Assembly (NCBI RefSeq): GCF_050563535.1
Contig: NZ_JBNXUO010000003.1
Location: forward strand, 186,001-250,000
Direction: 5' to 3'
Length of the DNA stretch: 64,000 nucleotides
From: Falsiroseomonas sp050563535
Lineage (GTDB): Bacteria; Pseudomonadota; Alphaproteobacteria; Acetobacterales; Acetobacteraceae
Shown here: positions 19,855-26,483 of the stretch, one piece after another
Numbering within the stretch: the first letter of the stretch is position 1
Layout of the letters: the number at the start of each line of letters is the position of its first letter
Program-made: the position numbers and the translations under genes
Notes under the pieces: model-generated
Seen by the model: only the letters and a program-made list of their open reading frames with translations
Database searches by the model: none
What the model was told of the DNA's origin: nothing

Positions 19855-21807
19855 ATGCGATTGAACCAGAGGCTTGGCTCCGGCCCGGATGAGGTGCTGC
19901 TAGCGATCAGCCAGGACGCCTACCGCGGCGATGCCCGCTACACTGTCAGCATCGACGGCCGCCAGGTGGGCGACGTGCTCCCTGCCGGTGCGCTCCGCTC
20001 CCTCGGCGAGACGGACACGGTGACGGTGGCCGGAAATTTCGGGCCGGGGGTGCATGAGGTGGCAGTCACCTTCCTCAACGATGCCTGGGGGGGATCGGCA
20101 GGCGCGGACCGCAACCTCCATGTCGAGGGCGCAAGCTTCGAGGGCCGCCCCCTCCTCGACGACAGCGTCACGCTCTACACTGCGGGAACCCGCGTGATCG
20201 GTACCTTCCGCGATGCCGTGCCCGTGACCCGGACCATCGGCACCGGCCCGGACGCGATCCTGCTGCGGATGAGCCAGGATGACTGGCGCGGCGATGCGAG
20301 ATACACCCTCAGCGTCGACGGCGTGCGGGTCGATGGCATCCTGACCGCGGGTGCGGAACGCCAGTTCGGCCAGCAGGACAGCATCACCGTGCGGGGCGAT
20401 TTCGGCCCGGGCCCGCATCGGCTGACGGTGGAGTTCCTGAACGACGCATGGAGCGGATCGGCCGGCGCGGACCGCAACCTCTATGTCGAGGGGGTGTCCT
20501 ACAACGGCGTGGAGGTCCCCGGCGCCGCGCTCGCGCTCTACACCGACGGCGCGCAGGACATCGCCTTCGGCGCAGGGCCCCGGCCGCCGCAGCAGGTCAC
20601 CATCGGCTCCGGCCCCGATGCCGTGGTGCTCCGCATCAGCCAGGACGCCTTCGAGGGCGATGCCCGCTACACCGTCAGCATCGACGGCGTGCAGGTCGGC
20701 GGCGTGCTTACGGCGGGGGCCCTGCGCTCCCTCGGCCAGGCCGACACGGTCACGGTCCTCGGCGATTTCGCGCCGGGCGCCCACCGGGTGACGGTGGACT
20801 TCCTCAACGATGCCTGGGGCGGCGGCCCCGAGGCCGACCGCAACCTCTATGTCGAGGGCGCCAGCTTCGAAGGCCAGTCCCTGTTCGACACGCCCCGCGC
20901 GCTTTTCACCTCCGGCCCGCAGGAGGTCGCGAGCTTCAGCGAGGCCCTGTCCACGGGCCGCGGCATCGGGCTCGGCGCCAGCACGCTGCTGCTGCGGATC
21001 AGCCAGGACGACTGGCTCGGCAATGCCGAATACGTGGTGCGGGTGGATGGCGTTCCGGTCTTCGACGCGCCCCTGTCCGCGAGTTCCGAACGACGCGACG
21101 GCAGCTACGACACGATCTACATCTCGCGCGACTTCGCGCCGGGCGAGCACAGCGTGACGGTGGAATTCCTCAACGATGCCTGGGGCGGGTCGGCCGATGC
21201 CGACCGCAACCTCTATGTGGAGGGCGCCGCGCTGAACGGCGAAGCCCTTCCCGGCAGCAGCGCGGAGCTGTTCGCCAACGGCGTCCGGCAGGTCGCGACC
21301 TTCACCGTCCCGCCCCCGCCCGCGCCGGTGGCGCTGACCGGGACCGGCGGTCCCGACCGCCTCCAGGAAACGCTGGCCTTTGGCGACGTCTTCACGGGCA
21401 ATGCAGGCGCGGATGCCTTCGCCTTCGGGGTCGGCGTTTCGCTCGCCCCCTTCTCACCCAGCGCCGCCTTCCAGACGCGGCTCGGCACCGGCATCGGTCC
21501 GGGGGAGCGGGATGTGATCCTCGATTTCCAGCAGGGCGAGGACGTGATCGACCTGTCGGCCGCGCTCCGGTTCGGGCGGCGCGCCTTCTCGGTGGATGAC
21601 ACGTTTCGCTTCATCGGCACGGCGGAGTTCACCGGCACGGCCGGGGCCGCGGGCCCGCCGCAGCTGCGCTACACGGTCGCGGACGGGCGGACGATCCTGC
21701 AGATGGACGCCGCCGGCACGTCCTCCTTCTCGGGCGACGGCACCGTGGATGCGGAGATCGAGCTGGCCGGCACCTTCGCCCTGCGGGCCGCGGACTTCAT
21801 CCTGTGA
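19855..21807 (+). CDS. Secreted protein of four CBM60-like repeats with a type I secretion-like tail
   Basis: 650 residues with no N-terminal signal peptide. Residues 8-488 are four tandem repeats of about 121 residues. Each carries an SQD(A/D)-x-x-G-(D/N)-A-x-Y motif, then VDG or SIDG, then GxHxxxVxFLNDAWGG or a close variant, and finally DRNLYVEG. This pattern resembles calcium-dependent xylan-binding modules of the CBM60/CBM36 kind, whose conserved Asp and Asn hold calcium. Residues 490-650 contain a GNAGADAFAFG segment, an aspartate-rich EDVIDLSAAL motif and a hydrophobic end (LRAADFIL), like the serralysin-type C-terminus of proteins exported by ABC-type (type I) systems. No catalytic domain is seen. 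The ATG at 19855 follows GGGGAGG. No secretion genes are nearby. Likely a cell-surface or extracellular glycan binder; inference. Confidence 0.8.
   Translation: MRLNQRLGSGPDEVLLAISQDAYRGDARYTVSIDGRQVGDVLPAGALRSLGETDTVTVAGNFGPGVHEVAVTFLNDAWGGSAGADRNLHVEGASFEGRPLLDDSVTLYTAGTRVIGTFRDAVPVTRTIGTGPDAILLRMSQDDWRGDARYTLSVDGVRVDGILTAGAERQFGQQDSITVRGDFGPGPHRLTVEFLNDAWSGSAGADRNLYVEGVSYNGVEVPGAALALYTDGAQDIAFGAGPRPPQQVTIGSGPDAVVLRISQDAFEGDARYTVSIDGVQVGGVLTAGALRSLGQADTVTVLGDFAPGAHRVTVDFLNDAWGGGPEADRNLYVEGASFEGQSLFDTPRALFTSGPQEVASFSEALSTGRGIGLGASTLLLRISQDDWLGNAEYVVRVDGVPVFDAPLSASSERRDGSYDTIYISRDFAPGEHSVTVEFLNDAWGGSADADRNLYVEGAALNGEALPGSSAELFANGVRQVATFTVPPPPAPVALTGTGGPDRLQETLAFGDVFTGNAGADAFAFGVGVSLAPFSPSAAFQTRLGTGIGPGERDVILDFQQGEDVIDLSAALRFGRRAFSVDDTFRFIGTAEFTGTAGAAGPPQLRYTVADGRTILQMDAAGTSSFSGDGTVDAEIELAGTFALRAADFIL
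19876..21318 (+). repeat. Four in-gene tandem repeats, about 121-122 codons each
   Basis: Unit boundaries by the recurrent (I/L)G-x-G-x-(D/S) start are near 19876, 20239, 20605 and 20968, giving periods of 121-122 codons. The core DNA coding for FLNDAWGG, then (A/E/D)ADRN, and for the YVEG ending is close to identical between units, while linkers vary. The fourth unit is the most diverged. Confidence 0.85.
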
Positions 21808-21810
21808 CCA

Positions 21811-21841
21811 CCGCCGCCCCTGCGCTATGCGGGGGCGGCGG
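21811..21841. terminator. Bidirectional hairpin between convergent genes
   Basis: 21811-21823 pairs with 21829-21841 (13 bp, one T-G wobble) around the loop GCTAT. It starts four bases after the repeat-protein stop and ends four bases before the stop of the minus-strand binding-protein gene, so it suits termination from both sides despite the lack of a T run. Confidence 0.6.
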
Positions 21842-21844
21842 CCC

Positions 21845-22615
21845 TCAGGCCGGCCGGAAGCCGATCTTCGCGAAGGCAGCCCGCGCAGCGTCCGAGCCGA
21901 ACAGCGCCATCAGCGCCCGCGCCTCCTCCCCATCCCGGATCACGGCAGCGCGGTAGACGGTCCAGAGCTGCAGCGCATCGGGCAGCAGGCCCACAAGCTG
22001 CACGCCCGGCCGGTCGATGATCTCGGTCGCCTGGCTGAAGGCCAGCGCCACCTCGCCGCGGGCGATCATGTTGATGCCCTCCACCCCGAAGGGCACCAGG
22101 CGCAGCTTCGGCCGAAGCTGGTCGAGCAGGCCCATGCGCTCCAGCACCGCCTGGACGTGCCGCCCCGCTGTCGCGCCGCGCGCCGGATCGGCGAAGGCGA
22201 TGCTGTCGGCGGCCAGCAGCGCCGCGCGGAAGGCCTCCGGCGTCGCGATGTCCGGCGCCGCCCGGCCCGCCGGCGCGGCGAGCCCGACCCCGGTGCGCCC
22301 GACCTCCGCGATGCCGTCCGCCGGCACGATCCCCCGCGCCGCGATCACCGCGACGGCCTCGGCCGAAAGCAGCGTCACGGCCGGGCGGTCGCCACCCAGG
22401 ATGCGGTCGCGCAGCGCGCCGACCGTGTCGTAGAGCGCATCCGGCACCGGCCGCCCCGCCGCGCGCAGCCCCTCCCGCAGTTCCTCGACCGCGTGCTTGA
22501 CCGCGCCCGCGGCATAGATGGGCGGCATCCCGGCGGCGGAGGTCGCGACCTGCGCCCACGCCCCGGCCGGCAGGGCGAGGCTGGCGAGGAAAAGGTGGCG
22601 GCGCTTCGGCATCAT
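21845..22615 (-). CDS. Periplasmic substrate-binding protein, ModA-like, orphan
   Basis: 256 residues. The N-terminus MMPKRRHLFLASLALPAGAW has a signal peptide with cleavage near residue 22 (AWAQ). The rest fits a type II periplasmic binding fold of the molybdate-binding-like group: IYAAGAVKHAVEELREGL at the first ligand loop, a central FADPARGATAGRHV segment and IARGEVALAFSQATEI. Ligands of this group include molybdate and related oxyanions or small organic molecules. No permease or ATPase gene is adjacent, so its transport partners, if any, are elsewhere. The start at 22615 has GGAGG about 8 bases upstream. It precedes no operon partner; the next gene on this strand lies upstream at 22653. 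Confidence 0.8.
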   Translation of the reverse strand: MMPKRRHLFLASLALPAGAWAQVATSAAGMPPIYAAGAVKHAVEELREGLRAAGRPVPDALYDTVGALRDRILGGDRPAVTLLSAEAVAVIAARGIVPADGIAEVGRTGVGLAAPAGRAAPDIATPEAFRAALLAADSIAFADPARGATAGRHVQAVLERMGLLDQLRPKLRLVPFGVEGINMIARGEVALAFSQATEIIDRPGVQLVGLLPDALQLWTVYRAAVIRDGEEARALMALFGSDAARAAFAKIGFRPA

Positions 22616-22652
22616 GGTGCTGGTCCTCCCGTTTCGCGGCAGGATGGCATGG

Positions 22653-23477
22653 TCAGACGCGCCCGCGCAGCCCCGCCCAGGTGACCGCCAGGCGGTCGCC
22701 AAGGCCGCGCGGCGCAGGCACTTCCCGCCCCGCCGCCAGCCGCGCCAGGTCGCGCCGGGCCAGCACCGCGGACAGCGCGACCGGGAGTGCGGCCCGCGGC
22801 AGCACCACCTCCAGCGCCGCCCGCAGCATCGCGCCCCCCTCCTCGGCCAGCGCGCGGCGGAGCGGCGCGGCGCGGGCTGGCTCCGTCACCACCGCCTCGG
22901 CCGACAGCCCGGCTTCCTCCAGCGCATCGCGCGGCAGCAGGCAGCGCCCCTGTGCGGCATGGGCGGGAAGGCTGCGCAGCACCCCCGCCAGCCCGTAGCA
23001 GGCGCCGATGCGCTGCAACGCCGGCAGCGCGGCCCCCTCGACGCCGAGCGCGCGGCCCATCGCCGTCGCCAGGCCGCCCGCGGTGGCGCGGAGATAGGCG
23101 CCGAAGGCGCCGCGCGTCGGCATGCCGCCTTCCTCCATCTCCATCTCCCGCGCATCGGCCAGGGCCAGCAGGTCCCGCGGGTCGAGCGCGCCGGAGGCAA
23201 GGGCGGCATGCAGCGGCCCCGCCACCTCGTGCCGCCGCGCCGGCCTGCCCTCGGCGGCCTCCTCCACCGCCTCGCGCCACCATTGCAGGCGGATCAGGGC
23301 CGCGATGGGGTTCGTCGCCGCCTCTCGGGCGCGGGCGATCTCGTGGTTGTAGGCGAGCAGCGCGAACAGCGCCGGCCGCCGCGGCGCGGGCGCGAACAGG
23401 GTGCAGAGGAAGCGGTCCGGGTCGTGCCGGCGCACGAATCCGGCAAGGTCGGGCTGGGCGTCGGGGGCGTCTGGCAT
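22653..23477 (-). CDS. Squalene/phytoene synthase-family protein (NDUFAF6-like)
   Basis: About 274 residues; longer starts up to 23513 are in frame. The segments DRFLCTLFAPAPRRPALFAL, YNHEIARARE and IRLQWWREAVEE match the family group that includes human NDUFAF6, a complex I assembly factor. The aspartate-rich DxxxD motifs of true squalene or phytoene synthases are missing (EIARARE in place of the first), so prenyl-condensing activity is unlikely. In alphaproteobacteria I recall this gene lying in a cluster with yajC, secD and secF. Here sodB and yajC are the neighbours and secD-secF are absent. A role in respiratory complex assembly is inferred from the eukaryotic relative. Confidence 0.8.
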   Translation of the reverse strand: MPDAPDAQPDLAGFVRRHDPDRFLCTLFAPAPRRPALFALLAYNHEIARAREAATNPIAALIRLQWWREAVEEAAEGRPARRHEVAGPLHAALASGALDPRDLLALADAREMEMEEGGMPTRGAFGAYLRATAGGLATAMGRALGVEGAALPALQRIGACYGLAGVLRSLPAHAAQGRCLLPRDALEEAGLSAEAVVTEPARAAPLRRALAEEGGAMLRAALEVVLPRAALPVALSAVLARRDLARLAAGREVPAPRGLGDRLAVTWAGLRGRV

Positions 23478-23522
23478 CCCCCGGCAGATGACCGCCCGGC
23501 GCGCCAGGCGCAAGCACCGCTG

Positions 23523-23563
23523 CGCGGTTGACGCCCCCTGCCGCCGGTCCTAGGTCAACCGCG
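23523..23563. repeat. 10-bp inverted repeat bracketing the sodB promoter
   Basis: CGCGGTTGAC at 23523-23532 and GTCAACCGCG at 23554-23563 are perfect inverted copies separated by 21 bases. The left arm includes most of the -35 hexamer and the right arm overlaps the -10 region, so a dimeric regulator bound here would cover the promoter. The centre-to-centre distance of 31 bases equals about three helical turns. Confidence 0.6.
23528..23556 (+). promoter_or_regulatory. Probable sodB promoter
   Basis: TTGACG (23528-23533) and TAGGTC (23551-23556) are 17 bases apart. Transcription would start near 23563, giving a leader of about 29 bases that contains the ribosome binding site GGGAGAG. The same -35 sequence appears in the yajC promoter candidate. 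Confidence 0.55.
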
Positions 23564-23591
23564 GCAACGAACTGCCAAACGGGAGAGATCC

Positions 23592-24230
23592 ATGCCCTTC
23601 AGCCTGCCGCCCCTTCCCTATTCCACCAATGCCCTCGCGGGCCAGGGCATGTGCCAGGAGACGCTCGAACTCCACCACGGCAAGCACCACAACGCCTATG
23701 TCACGGCGCTGAACGGCCTGGTCGAATCCAAGGGCCTCGCCGGCAAGACGCTGGAGCAGATCGTGGCCGATGCCGGACGGCAGGGCGCCGACGGCCTGCC
23801 CGTGCTGAACCAGGCCGGCCAGCACTGGAACCACCTGCTGTTCTGGCAGGTGATGTCGCCGAAGGGCGGCGGGGACAGGCTGCCGGCGGCGCTGGCCGCG
23901 AAGATCGACAGCGACCTGGGCGGCCTGCAGGCCTTCAAGGACGCGTTCAAGCAGGCGGGCGTGACGCAGTTCGGCTCCGGCTGGGCCTGGCTGATCGTCA
24001 AGGCGGACGGCAAGCTCGCCGTCACCAAGACCCCGAACGGCGCCAACCCGATCTCGACCGGCGAGGGCACGCCGATCCTCGGCTGCGACGTGTGGGAACA
24101 CGCCTACTACCTGGACTTCCGCAACGTGCGCCCGAACTACCTCGACAACTTCCTGAACAAGCTCGTCGATTGGGACGTGGTGGACAGCCTCCTCCAGCAG
24201 GGCGGGCTGAAGTCCGGCCAGGCCGCCTGA
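23592..24230 (+). CDS. sodB: Superoxide dismutase, iron type
   Basis: 212 residues. The four metal ligands are visible: His28 in ETLELHHGKHH, His81 in AGQHWNHLLFW, and Asp166 and His170 in LGCDVWEHAYY. Gln77, four residues before His81, occupies the position of the outer-sphere glutamine of Fe enzymes, and the segment FGSGWAW has Gly where Mn enzymes carry Gln, so iron is the likely cofactor. It converts superoxide to oxygen and peroxide in the cytoplasm. The start at 23592 follows GGGAGAG. The promoter is embedded in an inverted repeat, hinting at regulation. It converges on yajC with a long hairpin between. Confidence 0.96.
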   Translation: MPFSLPPLPYSTNALAGQGMCQETLELHHGKHHNAYVTALNGLVESKGLAGKTLEQIVADAGRQGADGLPVLNQAGQHWNHLLFWQVMSPKGGGDRLPAALAAKIDSDLGGLQAFKDAFKQAGVTQFGSGWAWLIVKADGKLAVTKTPNGANPISTGEGTPILGCDVWEHAYYLDFRNVRPNYLDNFLNKLVDWDVVDSLLQQGGLKSGQAA

Positions 24231-24237
24231 AGGCGGG

Positions 24238-24275
24238 CGCCCGTGCCGGCCGTGGCGACACGGCCGGCACGGGCG
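24238..24275. terminator. 17-bp perfect hairpin between sodB and yajC
   Basis: 24238-24254 and 24259-24275 are perfectly complementary, closing a GCGA loop of the GNRA type. It begins 7 bases after the sodB stop and ends 13 bases before the yajC stop, so it can end transcription of both convergent genes and isolates yajC as a single-gene unit. Confidence 0.75.
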
Positions 24276-24288
24276 GTGCCGCGGGTGG

Positions 24289-24630
24289 TCAGGCCTTCGC
24301 CGCGTCGTTCGCCGCCTCGGGCGGCTTCACCACGCTGCCGATCGTGCCGCGCACGACGGTGACGCGCACGCCCGGCGCGATCTCCACCTCCACCTCGTCG
24401 CTGTCGTCGCGCACCTTGGTCACGGTGGCGACGATGCCGCCTGCGGTGATGACCTTGTCGTTGCGCTTCAGCGCCTGGAGCATGGCGCGGTGGTCCTTCA
24501 TCTTCTTCTGCTGCGGGCGGATCAGCAGGAAGTAGAACACCGCGAAGATCAGCAGCAGCGGCAGCAGCTGCATGATCACCGCCCCGGTGCCGCCTGCGGC
24601 ATCCTGGGCATAGGCGGGAGAGATGAACAT
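24289..24630 (-). CDS. yajC: Preprotein translocase accessory subunit YajC
   Basis: 113 residues. A single membrane helix at about 19-38 is followed by the family motif LLIRPQQKKMKDH and the small cytoplasmic domain NDKVITAGGIVATVTKV. YajC associates with SecDF and the Sec translocon. The Ala-rich tail EAANDAAKA is normal. The start gives the common MFISPAYAQ N-terminus. No secD or secF lies downstream; sodB converges immediately, which departs from the usual yajC-secD-secF order. Confidence 0.94.
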   Translation of the reverse strand: MFISPAYAQDAAGGTGAVIMQLLPLLLIFAVFYFLLIRPQQKKMKDHRAMLQALKRNDKVITAGGIVATVTKVRDDSDEVEVEIAPGVRVTVVRGTIGSVVKPPEAANDAAKA

Positions 24631-24687
24631 GATGAGGTCGGTCCGGCTTCCGTCCTGCCCGGCGGGGTTGCCAGGGGCGCGGCGCGC

Positions 24688-24715
24688 AACCTAACTGTCG
24701 GCCCCTTCCCGTCAA
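24688..24715 (-). promoter_or_regulatory. Probable yajC promoter
   Basis: On the minus strand TTGACG (24710-24715) and TAGGTT (24688-24693) are 16 bases apart, close in sequence to the sodB promoter. Transcription would begin near 24681, about 50 bases before the yajC start. The DUF815 gene starts divergently at 24738, so its own promoter must lie in or before the same AT-rich patch. Confidence 0.5.
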
Positions 24716-24737
24716 TATATCCCCCGGACCCACGGCC

Positions 24738-25604
24738 TTGACCGACGCCCATGCCCTGCTGCCCATGCTGACCCGCATCGCCGAGGCGCTGGAGCGGCTG
24801 GCCCCGCCCGTGCCGCCGAAGCCCGATCTCGGCGCCGCGGACGCCTTCGTCTGGCACCCGCTGCCGGCGCCGCGGCTGGCGCCCGTGCGCAGGGTCTCGG
24901 CGGTGGAGATGGTGCTGCTGCAGGGGGTGGAGCGGCAGAAGGCCATCCTGCTCGAGAACACGCTGCGCTTCGCGCGCGGCCTGCCGGCCAACAACGCGAT
25001 GCTCTGGGGCGCGCGGGGCATGGGCAAGTCGTCGCTGGTGAAGGCCGCCCATGCCGAAGCCAACGCCGAGGCGCCCGGCAGCCTCGCCCTCATCGAGATC
25101 CACCGCGAGGACATCCGCACCCTGCCGGATCTGCTGAACATCCTCCGGGCGGAGGACCGCCGCTGCCTGGTCTTCTGCGACGACCTGTCCTTCGAGCGCG
25201 AGGACGCGGACTACAAGGCGTTGAAGTCGGTGCTCGACGGCGGGATCGAGGGAAGGCCGCCCAACGTCCTGTTCTACGCCACCTCGAACCGCCGCCACCT
25301 GATGCCGCGCGACATGATCGAGAACGAGCGCAGCACCTCCATTAACCCCGGCGAGGCGGTGGAGGAGAAGGTCTCCCTGTCGGACCGCTTCGGGCTCTGG
25401 ATCGGCTTCCACAACTGCGACCAGGACACCTTCTTCGCGATGATCGAGGGCTATGCCGCCCATTTCGACCTTCCGATCGGGGCGGAGGAGCTGCGGCGCG
25501 CCGCCGTGGAATGGAGCGTGACGCGCGGCGGACGGTCGGGCCGTGTCGCCTGGCAATTCGTGCAGGAGATGGCGGGGCGCCTCGGCGTGCGCATCGCTGC
25601 CTGA
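24738..25604 (+). CDS. DUF815-family AAA ATPase
   Basis: 288 residues. Walker A is MLWGARGMGKSSLVKA, Walker B LVFCDDLSFE, and a sensor-like FYATSNRRHLMPRDM follows, all typical of DUF815 ATPases (DnaA/DnaC-like fold). The N-terminal part (LLQGVERQKAILLENTLRF) is also family-specific. The cellular role is not established. The frame begins at TTG 24738; the first in-frame ATG is 24765, still before the conserved region, so the true start is uncertain. It is divergent from yajC, a neighbour relation I recall from other alphaproteobacteria. A hairpin follows at 25613-25638. Confidence 0.88.
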   Translation: MTDAHALLPMLTRIAEALERLAPPVPPKPDLGAADAFVWHPLPAPRLAPVRRVSAVEMVLLQGVERQKAILLENTLRFARGLPANNAMLWGARGMGKSSLVKAAHAEANAEAPGSLALIEIHREDIRTLPDLLNILRAEDRRCLVFCDDLSFEREDADYKALKSVLDGGIEGRPPNVLFYATSNRRHLMPRDMIENERSTSINPGEAVEEKVSLSDRFGLWIGFHNCDQDTFFAMIEGYAAHFDLPIGAEELRRAAVEWSVTRGGRSGRVAWQFVQEMAGRLGVRIAA

Positions 25605-25612
25605 AGCAGGCG

Positions 25613-25638
25613 GGCGGCCGGCTTCCTTGCCGGCGGCC
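25613..25638 (+). terminator. Hairpin after the DUF815 gene
   Basis: GGCGGCCGGC and GCCGGCGGCC pair with one mismatch around the loop TTCCTT, starting 9 bases after the stop codon. No T run follows. It is a plausible terminator for the ATPase gene. Confidence 0.45.
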
Positions 25639-25650
25639 TGACGGCTGGAT

Positions 25651-25699
25651 GAATTCGCGGTCGCAAACAACTGCGCCGCTTGCATCGCCTCGCGAATTC
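25651..25699. repeat. Inverted repeat GAATTCGCG...CGCGAATTC upstream of small membrane gene
   Basis: Nine-base arms at 25651-25659 and 25691-25699 are perfect inverted copies; inside them GCAA (25663-25666) and TTGC (25680-25683) add further pairing. The element lies 75 bases before the small gene at 25774 and separately from the terminator-like hairpin before it. It could be an operator or an RNA structure in the leader. Confidence 0.5.
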
Positions 25700-25773
25700 G
25701 TGAGCCATGGGCCCGCGTGCCACGCCATGTCCGGCATCGGGTCCGGGCAGCGTGACGGCACAAGGAAATCCCC

Positions 25774-26004
25774 ATGACCGCCATCACGAACCTGACGCTC
25801 GCCCCCTTCGCGATGTTGTTCCGCCAGGCCCATGCGCATCCCTGGCTCGCCATCGCCATCAGCTTCGCCGCGGGCCTCGGGGCCGACCTCACTGGGCACG
25901 ATCTCTGGGCCTGCGCGCTGGTGTCCTTCGGTTCCTATGTGATGATGTGGCTTGGCGAACGCGACCGCCCGGCGGAGCAGGGCACGCACGCGGAGAACAT
26001 GTAG
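25774..26004 (+). CDS. Small membrane protein, 76 residues
   Basis: ATG 25774 is preceded by AAGGA with good spacing (AAGGAAATCCCC before ATG). Two hydrophobic helices lie at about 24-38 and 43-60, then a hydrophilic tail. The N-terminal part LAPFAMLFRQAHAHPWLAIA aligns with LAPIGLAWGLAERHLWVSMA of the next small gene, so the two are related by duplication. I do not recognise the family; the size and architecture recall small holin-like or accessory membrane proteins, but nothing supports a specific role. The upstream inverted repeat may control it. Confidence 0.65.
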   Translation: MTAITNLTLAPFAMLFRQAHAHPWLAIAISFAAGLGADLTGHDLWACALVSFGSYVMMWLGERDRPAEQGTHAENM

Positions 26005-26216
26005 CCCGCGACGCCCGGGTGCCGGCGACGAGCCGGGCCCGGGACATGCGCCGGCCCGCAGCGGGTAGCGGGCTCCGGGTTGCTCCCTTTCGCCGGCAGC
26101 CCCACGCGGAATATGTTGCATCCCGGCGAGCGGCCTGCGCAGGTTGCTGCCGCGCGCGTCCGTGCGCCCCGCACCGGGGCGAAGGGGCCCCCGCCCCGTC
26201 CATGAAGGAAATCCCG

Positions 26217-26438
26217 GTGAAAAGCCTGTTCTCCGCGGCGCTCGCGCCGATCGGTCTCGCCTGGGGCCTGGCCGAGCGCCATCTCTGGGTCTCGATGGCT
26301 CTCGTCACGGCGCTCGCCTTGGTCGGCTGGATGATCGGCCGGCCGATGGCGACCCTCGGCTTCAGCTTCGTGCTCGGCGTGCTGCTGATGCGCGCCGATG
26401 CGATCCTTGCGGGCCCGACCCCGGCGCCGCTGGCCTGA
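26217..26438 (+). CDS. Small membrane protein, 73 residues, paralogue of the preceding gene
   Basis: The GTG at 26217 is chosen because AAGGAAATCCCG just before it repeats the ribosome binding site of the 25774 gene; an in-frame ATG at 26202 would swallow this site. Two helices are predicted at about 22-40 and 46-62. The N-terminal halves of the two proteins align (LAP...HxW(L/V)...). The 212 bases between the genes show no other coding frame that I trust. Function unknown. A strong hairpin follows at 26443-26467. Confidence 0.6.
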   Translation: MKSLFSAALAPIGLAWGLAERHLWVSMALVTALALVGWMIGRPMATLGFSFVLGVLLMRADAILAGPTPAPLA

Positions 26439-26442
26439 CGGC

Positions 26443-26467
26443 AGGGGCGCCCGTCGCGGGCGCCCCT
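26443..26467. terminator. Bidirectional hairpin between the small gene and serS
   Basis: AGGGGCGCCCG and CGGGCGCCCCT form a perfect 11-bp stem with loop TCG, followed by CTCTCT. It lies 4 bases after the small-gene stop and 16 bases before the serS stop, the end of the long minus-strand operon. Confidence 0.65.
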
Positions 26468-26483
26468 CTCTGCCCGGCGGGCC

